51,103 nt of DNA from an uncultured bacterium (GCA_900551245.1 URVC01000029.1:1-51103), one strand, 5' to 3'. Positions 25,406 through 33,822 are shown, counted from the first letter of the stretch. Translations and numbers: made by a program. The notes: a model not told the origin generated them from the letters alone.

Positions 25406-26104
25406 CTAGGGTGTAGTAGGAAGTTCATAAGCCTGATTGAAGAATTCCAGACGGAAAACCCGTTTTTCCCGCTCCGCATAGGGTAATTCAACAGGCCAAC
25501 TGATCTCAAGGCAGAGATTCCTTGCATATTTTGATATATCGTTCTCAGAACCGGACAGCACCATAGTGACTCCGGTTTTATTATCAGAATCTTCGGGACT
25601 TTCAGTTGCTTCAAGAATTCTAGGAACACAAAAATTGATATCTTCTTCCCAAACTCTGACAACTGCAGCAAAATCGACTACATTGTTGGTCATCTGACGA
25701 AACAAAAACGTTCGGGAATCATCGTCACAAACAAGAAGATTGGAAAAATTCTCTTTTCCACTTGAATCTTGAAGTTTTGTAAATCCTGCGGCATTGCCGT
25801 CACTATCCAGAGTAATTTTCTCTTTCCCTGCATTGTTATCATTTTTCCAGTTTTTTGAGAAATCATCTTTGGGGGAGGTCGGGTGTTCTGCATTGTAAAT
25901 CCATTCCGCGTTGAACCCTGCCTGCAGATAGCCCATGATGTATTCGGCGATGTCGGCGAGATTGTTGTCGGCGATGGCGGACTTGCTGGCGTTGATGCCG
26001 ACCGGGAAAAGCACCAGAATCCCGGAAAGGCCGATGGCGATGATCGCCATCGCCAATGCAATCTCAACCATGTTGAATGGATGTCTGCGAATCTCTTTTT
26101 TCAT
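25406..26104 (-). CDS. Prepilin-like protein, Verru_Chthon cassette protein B-like
   Basis: A 232-residue protein with leader MKKEIRRHPFNMVEIALAMA, an unusual prepilin signal where the expected FTLxE appears as FNMVE. The hydrophobic helix runs on to GLSGILVLFPVGINAS. The FPVGINAS segment just after the helix is typical of this cassette member. Nearest general analogue is GspI/PilV. It lies 12 bases after the first gene. GC-rich head and AT-rich body are again visible. Confidence 0.8.
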   Translation of the reverse strand: MKKEIRRHPFNMVEIALAMAIIAIGLSGILVLFPVGINASKSAIADNNLADIAEYIMGYLQAGFNAEWIYNAEHPTSPKDDFSKNWKNDNNAGKEKITLDSDGNAAGFTKLQDSSGKENFSNLLVCDDDSRTFLFRQMTNNVVDFAAVVRVWEEDINFCVPRILEATESPEDSDNKTGVTMVLSGSENDISKYARNLCLEISWPVELPYAEREKRVFRLEFFNQAYELPTTP

Positions 26105-26116
26105 CAGAAAGCCTCG

Positions 26117-26854
26117 TTACTGGATAGACAAATAATCAACTTTTCCGGTAATCCGGTTTAGATTGAGTACAAGGTAGTTTGTCGGACCATCGCTTCCGCG
26201 GGACGGAAACAATAACTCATTTCCGTTCGGGATTGCTTCGGCGACGACAAAACGAAGATCTTCACTGTTTTTTATTCCTCCATACGGTGAGAAAACAACA
26301 GCACAATCGGAGTGGTTGATAGCGGTTGATGTTGTCTCATCGGTGGTTGATGTTGTCTCATCAGATGGATAATTTGTAATGGAAAATAATTTGTTGCCTA
26401 AGGAAGCATTCATTTTGGTCAAGGTATTCTTCAAACCGTTTTCTGTTTTTAAATCTTCTTTTTTATCAGTTATTTTTACCAGCATGGCCCCGTCCGGCGC
26501 GTTTTTCCAAACGGAATCGGGAACCCATTTCTGAAATTCCCAGGTCGACGTACTGCCGCTGTTCCTCACGTATGCCATGCGGTAGCCGCCGAGGCAGTGG
26601 CGTTTTTCCTCGTCGGTCCAGGAGCTGTCCGAAGAATTGCTCGGCAGTACCAGCGCGACGTAGCGGCGGCTGGTGATCGCGTGGGACTGCGCCTGTTCCA
26701 GCGCCAGTTTCAAATTCGACGCCATCTGATCGACCTTGTTCCCGCTGATCATCCGGTTGAAGCCCGGCAGCATCAGCGTGATCAGAAAGCCCATCAGCAG
26801 CATGACGACCAGGAGTTCGATAAGGGTGAAATTCGTCTTTGTCTGCTTGATCAT
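26117..26854 (-). CDS. Prepilin-like protein, Verru_Chthon cassette protein D-like
   Basis: A 245-residue protein with prepilin leader MIKQTKTN, then FTLIELLVVMLLMGFLITLM, and a GspH-like continuation with SNLKLALEQAQSHAITSRRY. It is the first gene of the cassette and probably forms the tip or initiating complex of a pseudopilus with the other three. A DETTST-DETTST repeat lies at about residues 165-177. GGGAAG precedes the ATG. Confidence 0.8.
   Translation of the reverse strand: MIKQTKTNFTLIELLVVMLLMGFLITLMLPGFNRMISGNKVDQMASNLKLALEQAQSHAITSRRYVALVLPSNSSDSSWTDEEKRHCLGGYRMAYVRNSGSTSTWEFQKWVPDSVWKNAPDGAMLVKITDKKEDLKTENGLKNTLTKMNASLGNKLFSITNYPSDETTSTTDETTSTAINHSDCAVVFSPYGGIKNSEDLRFVVAEAIPNGNELLFPSRGSDGPTNYLVLNLNRITGKVDYLSIQ
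26324..26362. repeat. Tandem repeat in cassette protein D gene
   Basis: GGTTGATGTTGTCTCATC occurs at 26324-26341 and 26345-26362, a 21-base period, encoding two DETTST units on the minus strand. Confidence 0.9.
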
Positions 26855-26920
26855 TTTTTTCTTCCCGGTGATTTCTTCGATTTCCGGATTTTCCGGATCT
26901 TTTACTCTTCACCTACCTGT

Positions 26921-26949
26921 ACTATATGATAACGGATGATTTTTTTCAA
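26921..26949 (-). promoter_or_regulatory. Promoter of the pseudopilin cassette
   Basis: On the minus strand TTGAAA (complement of 26944-26949), 17 bases and TATAGT (complement of 26921-26926) form a strong sigma-70-type promoter. Its leader contains a tandem TTTCCGGAT repeat (plus-strand 26881-26898) of unknown meaning. Confidence 0.7.
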
Positions 26950-27065
26950 TGCCCTTTCCCCCTCTTTTCCCCTTTTTTTTATAAATTTTCCGCAGAAAGC
27001 GGCGTTTTTTTCTGTTTTTTTGAAAGATTGCCGAAAAGCAATCCGGAGCGGACCTTCCCCGGCGC

Positions 27066-27094
27066 TTGACAAACGCCTGTTCCGGGAGTATGGT
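27066..27094 (+). promoter_or_regulatory. Promoter of the FKBP gene
   Basis: A consensus TTGACA (27066-27071), 17-base spacer and TATGGT (27089-27094) stand about 50 bases before the FKBP start. Confidence 0.7.
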
Positions 27095-27142
27095 AAAAGC
27101 TCGTTTTCCGGAAAAAAACAGCAATATCTGCAGGGATGAATC

Positions 27143-27766
27143 ATGAACAATTTCGCCGATGAACTCGAAAAGCTCAGCTACGCCATGGGGATGAATATGG
27201 GCGAGTACCTCTCCCACACTCCCGTCAAAATCAATCAGGAGGCCGCTCTCGCCGGAATGCGCGATTTCTTCGCCGGTTCCGCCCGACTTTCCGCTGAAGA
27301 GTATGCCGCCGCTATGCAGACCCTCCGCAGCCGGATGCAGCAGGCCGCCCAGGGGCAGGCCGAACAGCTCGCTTCCGCCAACGCCGCCGCGGAAAAGAAG
27401 TTCATGGCCGAAAACATCACCCGCAAGGGCGTCTCCGTCACCCCCTCCGGGCTCCAGTATGAGGTCGTCAAACAGGGCAATGGCGCAAAACCCTCCGCCA
27501 CCGACCGGGTCCGGGTTCACTACACCGGCACCTTTCTCGACGGCCGCGAATTCGACAGCTCGGTCCGCCGCGGCGAACCCGCCGAGTTCGGCGTCAATCA
27601 GGTGATCGCCGGTTGGACCGAAGCGCTTCAGATGATGCCGGTCGGCAGCCGCTACCGTCTCTTCATCCCCGCCCGTCTCGCCTACGGGGAGCGCGGCGCC
27701 GGGCAGGCCATCCCGCCGAACGCGGCTTTGATCTTCGACGTCGAGCTGCTCGACATCCTTCGGTAA
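27143..27766 (+). CDS. FKBP-type peptidyl-prolyl cis-trans isomerase
   Basis: A 207-residue prolyl isomerase that speeds protein folding. Residues 1-100 form the helical dimerisation domain seen in FklB/FkpA/Mip proteins (DELEKLSYAMGMNMGEYL). The C-terminal FKBP domain contains VRVHYTGTFLDGREFDSS, GVNQVIAGWTEAL and PARLAYGERGAG, including the usual active-site aromatic and Asp residues. There is no signal peptide, so it is cytoplasmic as in FklB. It stands alone with its own promoter and terminator. Confidence 0.94.
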   Translation: MNNFADELEKLSYAMGMNMGEYLSHTPVKINQEAALAGMRDFFAGSARLSAEEYAAAMQTLRSRMQQAAQGQAEQLASANAAAEKKFMAENITRKGVSVTPSGLQYEVVKQGNGAKPSATDRVRVHYTGTFLDGREFDSSVRRGEPAEFGVNQVIAGWTEALQMMPVGSRYRLFIPARLAYGERGAGQAIPPNAALIFDVELLDILR

Positions 27767-27780
27767 ACGAAGTAAAAACA

Positions 27781-27823
27781 AGAGCCTTTTTGTGCGGGTT
27801 CGCATGAAAAAGGCTCTTTTTTT
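27781..27823 (+). terminator. Rho-independent terminator of the FKBP gene
   Basis: AGAGCCTTTTT (27781-27791) pairs perfectly with AAAAAGGCTCT (27807-27817), followed by six T residues. Confidence 0.92.
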
Positions 27824-27987
27824 ATGCGATATTGCCGGATTGCAATTTCGCGGCAATCTTCCCGTAATTTTCCCGTGTTACATTGGTTACCATCACGAAA
27901 AGAGAAGAACCCCGACGGACTCTTCTGCTTTTCCCCCTCATTCCGGATTCGCGGTTTTCCCCGGCCGCGAATCCGGAATCCTTTTTG
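27824..27987 (+). ncRNA. Possible small RNA upstream of pyruvate formate-lyase
   Basis: This stretch has no gene but ends in its own strong terminator, separate from that of the FKBP gene and 70 bases before the pfl promoter. A weaker hairpin (27902-27926) precedes it. A possible promoter TTGCAA near 27840 is only fair. The existence of a transcript is inferred from the otherwise unexplained terminator. Confidence 0.3.
27940..27986 (+). terminator. Strong hairpin with T-run, unassigned
   Basis: ATTCCGGATTCGCGG (27940-27954) pairs perfectly over 15 bp with CCGCGAATCCGGAAT (27965-27979), followed by CCTTTTT. Confidence 0.8.
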
Positions 27988-28057
27988 GTAGAATTCTTTC
28001 CGCACTTTCCGTCTTGTTTTTTGCGTTCACAGCCGGGGCAAATCTGGCGTTTTTCGA

Positions 28058-28086
28058 TTGAAATCCCCCTCAAACGACAATATATT
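28058..28086 (+). promoter_or_regulatory. Promoter of the pflB-pflA operon
   Basis: TTGAAA (28058-28063), 17 bases and TATATT (28081-28086) stand 45 bases before the pflB start. Confidence 0.7.
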
Positions 28087-28130
28087 AATAAGACGTACTT
28101 GAACCAATATCGAAAAAAGGAAATACGATC

Positions 28131-30344
28131 TTGAACTTCCATCAGGGCGACTGGGTCAAGGACATCAACGTCCGCGACTTCATCATTAAGAATTATACTC
28201 CGTACGACGGCGGCCCGGAATTTCTGGCCGGCCCCACCGACCGCACCCGCAAACTGTGGGAACACCTTTCGGAAAAATTGAAGCTCGAACGCGAACGCCA
28301 CGGCGTTTACGACATCGACGAAAAGACCATTTCCACCATCACCAGCCATTCCCCCGGCTACATCGACCGTTCGCTGGAGCAGATCGTCGGTCTTCAGACC
28401 GATGAGCCGCTCAAGCGCGCCATCATGCCCTTCGGCGGCATCCGGCTGGTCTACGGCGAACTCGAAGCCTACGGCAAAAAAATGGATCCCGCGGTCGCCA
28501 ACGTGTTCCGCTATCGCAAGACCCATAACGACGGCGTATTCGACGCCTACACCGAGGAAATGCGCATGGCCCGCCACTCCGGCATCATTACCGGACTGCC
28601 CGACGCCTACGGGCGCGGCCGGATCATCGGCGATTACCGGCGGGTCGCTCTCTACGGCGTCGACCGGCTGATCGAGGCGAAGAAAAAGGCGCTTCGCACC
28701 CTCGTCTACGACATTATGGACAGCCCCGCCATCCGGCTCCGCGAAGAGATCAGCGAACAGATCCGGGCGCTCGGCGAACTCAAGGAGATGGCCGCCTCCT
28801 ACGGTTTCGACCTCTCCCGCCCCGCCTCCGATGTGAAGGAGGCGATTCAGTGGCTCTACTTCGGCTATCTCGCCGCGGTCAAGGAGCAGAACGGCGCGGC
28901 GATGTCGCTGGGCCGGGTCTCCACCTTCCTCGACTGCTACGCCGAGCAGGATCTCGCTTCCGGGAAATATACCGAGGAGCAGATTCAGGAGTTCGTCGAT
29001 CACTTTGTGATGAAACTGCGGATTGTCCGCTTCCTGCGCACCCCCTCCTACGATGAACTCTTCGCCGGAGATCCCACCTGGATCACCGAGGCGATCGGCG
29101 GCATGGCGATGGACGGGCGGCACATGGTCACGAAGATGAGCTACCGCTTTCTCCATACGCTGGTCAATCTCGGGCCGGCCCCCGAACCCAACCTCACCAT
29201 CCTCTGGAGCCCGCGGCTGCCGGAGCCCTTCAAGCGCTTCTGTGCCGGAATCTCCATCCAGACTTCGTCGATTCAGTATGAGAACGACGAACTCATGCGC
29301 GAAAAGTTCGGCGACGACTACGGCATCGCCTGCTGTGTTTCGGCCATGCGCATCGGGCGGCAGATGCAGTTCTTCGGCGCCCGCGCCAACCTCGCCAAGG
29401 CACTGCTCTATGCGATCAACGGCGGGAAGGATGAGCGCAGCGGCGAACAGGTCGGCCCTGAGCTCGCCCCGGTCACCGGAGAGTATCTCGATTACGATGA
29501 AGTGATGCGCAAGTTCGACGCCGTCTGCGACTGGCTCGGCAAACTCTACATCAGCACGCTGAACATCATCCACTACATGCACGACAAGTACTGCTATGAG
29601 CGGATTGAAATGGCGCTCCACGATGAGGATATCATCCGCACCTCCGCCTGCGGTATGGCCGGTCTGTCGGTGGTGGCCGACAGTTTGTCGGCAATCCGCT
29701 ACGCCCGGGTGAAGCCGATCCGCAACGCCGCCGGACTGGCGGTCGATTTCGAGATCGAAGGGGACTACCCGAAGTACGGAAACAACGATCCTGCCGCCGA
29801 CGAGATCGCGGTCAATCTGGTCAAGAGTTTCATGGGCAAGCTGGCGCGTCACCGCACCTACCGCAATTCGAAGCCGACCATGTCGATTCTGACCATCACC
29901 TCCAACGTCGTCTACGGCAAGAAGACCGGTTCCACGCCGGACGGGCGCAAGGCGGGCGAACCCTTCGCCCCCGGCGCGAATCCGATGCACGGGCGCGACA
30001 CGCACGGCTGTGTGGCGGCGATGAAGTCGGTTGCCAAACTGCCGTATGACTTCGCCGAGGACGGGATCAGCTATACCTTTTCGATCGTCCCCGCGGCGCT
30101 CGGGCGCACCGAAGAGGAACGTGTCCGGAACCTGGTCGCGCTGCTCGACGGTTATTTCCTCGACAGCGGCCACCATATCAACGTCAATGTGATGAACCGC
30201 GAGGTGCTGCTCGATGCGATGGATCATCCGGAGAAGTATCCGCAGCTGACCATCCGGGTTTCCGGCTACGCGGTCAACTTCATCAAGCTCGGCCGCGAAC
30301 AGCAGCTCGACGTGATCCGCCGCACCTTCCACGAACGGTTCTGA
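28131..30344 (+). CDS. pflB: Formate C-acetyltransferase (pyruvate formate-lyase)
   Basis: This 737-residue glycyl-radical enzyme converts pyruvate and CoA to acetyl-CoA and formate in the cytoplasm under anaerobic conditions. The catalytic adjacent cysteines are C401-C402 in YGIACCVS and the radical glycine is G712 in RVSGYAVNF; both positions fit a protein slightly shorter than the 760-residue E. coli enzyme. The start is TTG at 28131 with AAAGGA upstream; the N-terminus GDWVKDINVRDFIIKNYTPY aligns with the family. Its activase follows two bases later. It is oxygen-sensitive, so the organism is probably a strict or facultative fermenter. Confidence 0.96.
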   Translation: MNFHQGDWVKDINVRDFIIKNYTPYDGGPEFLAGPTDRTRKLWEHLSEKLKLERERHGVYDIDEKTISTITSHSPGYIDRSLEQIVGLQTDEPLKRAIMPFGGIRLVYGELEAYGKKMDPAVANVFRYRKTHNDGVFDAYTEEMRMARHSGIITGLPDAYGRGRIIGDYRRVALYGVDRLIEAKKKALRTLVYDIMDSPAIRLREEISEQIRALGELKEMAASYGFDLSRPASDVKEAIQWLYFGYLAAVKEQNGAAMSLGRVSTFLDCYAEQDLASGKYTEEQIQEFVDHFVMKLRIVRFLRTPSYDELFAGDPTWITEAIGGMAMDGRHMVTKMSYRFLHTLVNLGPAPEPNLTILWSPRLPEPFKRFCAGISIQTSSIQYENDELMREKFGDDYGIACCVSAMRIGRQMQFFGARANLAKALLYAINGGKDERSGEQVGPELAPVTGEYLDYDEVMRKFDAVCDWLGKLYISTLNIIHYMHDKYCYERIEMALHDEDIIRTSACGMAGLSVVADSLSAIRYARVKPIRNAAGLAVDFEIEGDYPKYGNNDPAADEIAVNLVKSFMGKLARHRTYRNSKPTMSILTITSNVVYGKKTGSTPDGRKAGEPFAPGANPMHGRDTHGCVAAMKSVAKLPYDFAEDGISYTFSIVPAALGRTEEERVRNLVALLDGYFLDSGHHINVNVMNREVLLDAMDHPEKYPQLTIRVSGYAVNFIKLGREQQLDVIRRTFHERF

Positions 30345-30346
30345 CC

Positions 30347-31075
30347 ATGACGGAAATCCGCGGGCGGATTCACTCGATGGAGAGCTTCGGGGCCGTCGAC
30401 GGCCCCGGCATCCGCTATGTGCTCTTTCTGCAGGGGTGTCCGCTGCACTGTCTTTACTGTCACAATCCGGATACCTGGGATCCCGCCGGAGGGCGGGAGG
30501 TATCCGCTTCGGAGATCGTCCGCGAAATCGCCGAATACCGGAACTTCATCCGTTCCGGCGGCGTCACCCTCTCCGGCGGCGAACCGCTGCTGCAGGCGGC
30601 GTTTTCCCGCGAGGTGCTTCGCCTCTGCCGGCAGGAGGGGTTTCACACCGCGCTGGATACGGCCGGTTCCGTCGGGCTTGCCGTCGCACGTCCGGTACTG
30701 GAGATGACTGATCTTGTGCTGCTCGACATCAAAGCGGCCGAGCCGGCGCTCTGCCGCGAACTCACCGGAAACGACGGCTCCAATGCGCGGGCTCTTCTTC
30801 AGTTCTGCGAATCGATTGGGAAGCCGGTCTGGATTCGGCACGTGCTGGTGCCCGGCCTCACCCTCCTGCCGGAACGGCTCGGAATCCTGGCGGAATCTCT
30901 TCGCAATTTCACCTGCATCCGGCGGGTGGAGCTGCTCCCGTTTCACAAGCTGGGCGAATATAAGTGGCGGGAGCTCGGCATCGAATACCGTCTGCACGCC
31001 ACTCCGCCGCCCGCCGAAGAGGAGCTGGCGGTTGCCCGGTCGATCTTTTCCGCCTGCGGCCTGCCTCTGGCGTAA
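30347..31075 (+). CDS. pflA: Pyruvate formate-lyase activating enzyme
   Basis: A 242-residue radical-SAM enzyme that abstracts hydrogen from the radical glycine of pyruvate formate-lyase. The [4Fe-4S] cysteines are C31, C35 and C38 in CPLHCLYCHN, followed by the GGE-type SAM motif in SGGVTLSGGEPLLQ. Length matches E. coli PflA. It starts two bases after the pflB stop and is certainly co-transcribed. Confidence 0.96.
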   Translation: MTEIRGRIHSMESFGAVDGPGIRYVLFLQGCPLHCLYCHNPDTWDPAGGREVSASEIVREIAEYRNFIRSGGVTLSGGEPLLQAAFSREVLRLCRQEGFHTALDTAGSVGLAVARPVLEMTDLVLLDIKAAEPALCRELTGNDGSNARALLQFCESIGKPVWIRHVLVPGLTLLPERLGILAESLRNFTCIRRVELLPFHKLGEYKWRELGIEYRLHATPPPAEEELAVARSIFSACGLPLA

Positions 31076-31102
31076 TGTATACAATAATCTGTAAAAATAA
31101 AT

Positions 31103-31129
31103 GATTCAAATGATTGTATGATTTGAATC
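31103..31129. promoter_or_regulatory. Inverted repeat overlapping the esterase promoter
   Basis: GATTCAAAT (31103-31111) and ATTTGAATC (31121-31129) are perfect inverted 9-base arms around a 9-base spacer. The right arm covers the -35 element, so a bound repressor would block transcription. It could also serve as a weak hairpin after pflA. Confidence 0.6.
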
Positions 31130-31150
31130 TCCGGGAGGCTCTGCTATATT
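31123..31150 (+). promoter_or_regulatory. Promoter of the esterase gene
   Basis: TTGAAT (31123-31128), 16 bases and TATATT (31145-31150) stand 29 bases before the ATG at 31180. Confidence 0.6.
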
Positions 31151-31179
31151 ACAAAGAGCTTGCAGAGAAAGGAAGCACC

Positions 31180-32244
31180 ATGGATCTTCAGAAAGAGGCA
31201 CAGCGGATCGTCGACGCCGCGGTCGCGGACGGTTCGGAACAGAGCCTTCAGTTTTGCGTATACCGCGACGGGGAGTGCATTATCGATGTCTGCGCCGGCT
31301 GGGTGGATGCGGGCCGGACGAAACGGGTCGATCCCCATACGATTTTCCCGATTTATTCGACCAGCAAAGGCGTTCCCGCGGCGGCGCTGACGCGGCTGAT
31401 CGGGGAGGGGAAGCTCTCGCCTGACCAGCCGGTGGCGGATTTCTGGCCGGAGTTTGCGAAGAACGGCAAGGAACATACGCTGGTGTGCCATCTGCTCAAC
31501 CACTCCTCCGGCCTGCGGCAGCGTTTCCCGGAGCAGAAGAGCTATGAACTGGTCGCCGACTGGCCCTATATGATCCATGTGATCGAGGAGTCGGCCCCCG
31601 ACTGGGAACCCGGTACCCGGACCCGGTATCAGTCGTTGACCTACGGCTGGGTGACGGCGGAGCTGATCCGCCGGATTACCGGAAAAGAGTTTCGCGATTA
31701 TGTGAACGGGGAGCTCTTTGAACCGGAAGGGATTACCGACTTCTACTTCGGCACCACCGATGAGGCGGAGAAGAATGCGGCGGAGTTCCGGCTGGGGCCG
31801 GGCGTGGAGCCTTCCTGTTCGATTTCCATCTGCGACCCGCTCGATGTGCTGATGCGACAGCCGTGCATCCGCCGCGCCGCGCTGCCCGGCTTCAACGGAA
31901 TTGCTTCAGCTCGGGCGCTGGCCCGCTTCTATCAGGCGATTCTCGCGGGGCGTTATTTCAGCCGGGAGATGCTGCTGGAGGCAACCGAGCTGCACCGGCC
32001 GGAGCCGGAGGAACCCAAACTGAGTTCGTTCAATGTCTTCGGATACGGCTTCGCCCTCTCCGGCCCGAAAGGGGATGTCGGCAGGGTGTTCGGCCACGGT
32101 GGCTACGGCGGCTCCGACGGCCTCGCCGACCGGGAGAAGAATCTCTCCGTCGGATTCACCGCCGGAATCCTCGGCGCCCATCCGTGCAAGACGGAACTTT
32201 ACAAGCTGATCGGATTCGAACAGCGGCAGGGGTGGGAACCGTAG
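31180..32244 (+). CDS. Serine hydrolase, beta-lactamase-fold esterase
   Basis: A 354-residue enzyme of the class C beta-lactamase/penicillin-binding fold, most like family VIII esterases. The nucleophile motif SxxK is S60-T-S-K63, the tyrosine motif appears as YQSLTYGW near 145-152, and HGGYGGSDG stands in for the KTG region near 310. These variants favour an esterase over a beta-lactamase. There is no signal peptide, so it is cytoplasmic. The ATG at 31180 has AAAGGA upstream; a start at 31114 would lie over the promoter. Confidence 0.88.
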   Translation: MDLQKEAQRIVDAAVADGSEQSLQFCVYRDGECIIDVCAGWVDAGRTKRVDPHTIFPIYSTSKGVPAAALTRLIGEGKLSPDQPVADFWPEFAKNGKEHTLVCHLLNHSSGLRQRFPEQKSYELVADWPYMIHVIEESAPDWEPGTRTRYQSLTYGWVTAELIRRITGKEFRDYVNGELFEPEGITDFYFGTTDEAEKNAAEFRLGPGVEPSCSISICDPLDVLMRQPCIRRAALPGFNGIASARALARFYQAILAGRYFSREMLLEATELHRPEPEEPKLSSFNVFGYGFALSGPKGDVGRVFGHGGYGGSDGLADREKNLSVGFTAGILGAHPCKTELYKLIGFEQRQGWEP

Positions 32245-32257
32245 TCGCCCGGACCGC

Positions 32258-32728
32258 TCACTCCCGGAGGGCGCAAACCTCCACCCACTCCTTCGCGCCG
32301 GAGCAGCGTTCCAGCTCCGGCAGCGTAAGTTCAATCGCGCTGTTCGAACTGCCGCAGGCGGGAAAGACCGTTTCAAAGCGCCTGAGCGACCCATCCAGAT
32401 AGACCAGCGTCCCTTCCGGTACGGCAAAGGGGCAGACGCCGCCCGGAGCGTGCCCGGTGCGCGCCTCCACCTCCGTCGGCGGAATCATCTTCGCCTTGAT
32501 GCCGAACGTTTCGCGATACTTCCGGTTGTCGATCCGGGCGTCTCCCGCCGCGACGATCAGGATGGTCTGTTCCCCGGCCAGAAAAGCCAGCGTCTTGGCG
32601 ATCCGGCAGGGGACGCAGTGGAGCGCCGCTGCCGCCAGTTCCACGGTTGCGCTGGAGACGGCGAATTCACGGATTCGATCCGCCATGCCGCAGTCGGCGA
32701 AAAAAGCTTTTACCTTGTCCAGAGACAT
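32258..32728 (-). CDS. YbaK/EbsC-type aminoacyl-tRNA deacylase
   Basis: A 156-residue YbaK-fold protein. Family features include the conserved Lys in RIAKTLAFLAGEQTILIVAAGD and the GHAPGGVCPFAV glycine loop. Members hydrolyse mischarged tRNA (for example Cys- or Ala-tRNAPro) and act in trans as proofreaders. The ATG at 32728 has AAGGAG upstream. It lies 28 bases downstream of the SGNH esterase on the same strand, probably sharing its transcript, though the functions appear unrelated. Confidence 0.88.
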   Translation of the reverse strand: MSLDKVKAFFADCGMADRIREFAVSSATVELAAAALHCVPCRIAKTLAFLAGEQTILIVAAGDARIDNRKYRETFGIKAKMIPPTEVEARTGHAPGGVCPFAVPEGTLVYLDGSLRRFETVFPACGSSNSAIELTLPELERCSGAKEWVEVCALRE

Positions 32729-32756
32729 GGTTCTCCTTGCCGGAAACTTCCGTTGT

Positions 32757-33809
32757 TCAAAGCTGCCGGGCGAGGCGCTCCGCCAGCTGAGCGAAGCCGG
32801 CGTCGTTCGGGTGCACCGCAACCGGCGTGAAGTACTGTTCCGCATCGTGATCGATCAATGCATCGCCGTCGATCACTTTGACACGGGGATCGGCGAGCTG
32901 CTTTACCGCCTCTTCCACCGCCCGCCGGTATTCCGGGAGCTCGAATTTGACGCTCTTCGGCCGCCATTTCGGGCCGACCCAGAGCGGCGTGATCAGCGCA
33001 ACCGGCGTTTCGGGGCAGCGGCGGCGGAACTCCCGGAGAAACTTCACCACGCTGTCGGCGTATGCTTTCGGCGGCCGTCCGCCCTGCCAGTCATTGACGC
33101 CGATCATCACCACCAGCCGGTCCATCGGAATCGAGGCGATCGCCGCCGGCTGGAGCCCGGGGGAAGAGAGTCCGCCCAGTGCGGTGTTGATGATCTGCCA
33201 GTTCTTCTTCTCCCCGACCAGCCATGGATAGGTGCGGTCGATCCGGCTCGCGGTGTGACCGTGGGTCACCGAGTCGCCGTGAAAGACCACCCGGTACTGC
33301 GGACGCGGAGCCGGAGTGGCGAATTTTGCCCCGTCATTGACCTCGACGCCGTCGACATCAACCGCATCGCCGTAGGGGAGAATGACTTCGTAATCATGAA
33401 ATTTCCCATCGGCGGGGAGGGGGAGCGCAACCTTCTCCGGGGCGCGCTTTGTCCGCTTCTCCCGGGAGTTGAACTGCCACTCCTCCCGCCCTCTGCCGTC
33501 AATCCGCCAGACACCGACGCCGTTACGGGCCGAAGGGGAGGTGTGCAGTTCGTTGTAATAGAGATGGACGGTGACCGCTTTCGCATCGGTCCGGAAGCGG
33601 AGACGGGCGCCCGGATTGTCTTTGTTGTAATTGCGGGCATGTTGCAACACCCGGTCAAAGCGGACCCGCGGCTTCCCCTCCGGGGTGCGGATGACCTCCT
33701 TGTTGACGTAATCGGAGTAGCTGAGCCGGGGATCGTCCGGGCTGATGAATTCGCCGGAGACGGAGCCGGCGGCGAGGAGGAGCAGAGAAACGACGGAAGC
33801 GAGTTTCAT
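32757..33809 (-). CDS. Secreted SGNH-family esterase
   Basis: A 350-residue protein with a signal peptide MKLASVVSLLLLAAGSVSG. A beta-rich N-terminal domain (about 40-170) is followed by an SGNH/GDSL hydrolase domain: block I FHGDSVTHG with S180, block III VVMIGVNDWQGG, and block V VHPNDAGF with the catalytic His. This two-domain order resembles CE2 acetyl esterases, which remove acetyl groups from plant polysaccharides. The ATG at 33809 has AAGGGA upstream. It lies 13 bases after an AraC gene and is probably co-transcribed with it. Confidence 0.88.
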   Translation of the reverse strand: MKLASVVSLLLLAAGSVSGEFISPDDPRLSYSDYVNKEVIRTPEGKPRVRFDRVLQHARNYNKDNPGARLRFRTDAKAVTVHLYYNELHTSPSARNGVGVWRIDGRGREEWQFNSREKRTKRAPEKVALPLPADGKFHDYEVILPYGDAVDVDGVEVNDGAKFATPAPRPQYRVVFHGDSVTHGHTASRIDRTYPWLVGEKKNWQIINTALGGLSSPGLQPAAIASIPMDRLVVMIGVNDWQGGRPPKAYADSVVKFLREFRRRCPETPVALITPLWVGPKWRPKSVKFELPEYRRAVEEAVKQLADPRVKVIDGDALIDHDAEQYFTPVAVHPNDAGFAQLAERLARQL

Positions 33810-33822
33810 AATGCGGATTCCC

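Noticed and set aside
27822..30332. An 836-codon open frame on the minus strand opposite pflB
   Set aside because: It is antisense to an intact pyruvate formate-lyase gene; composition is that of a shadow frame.
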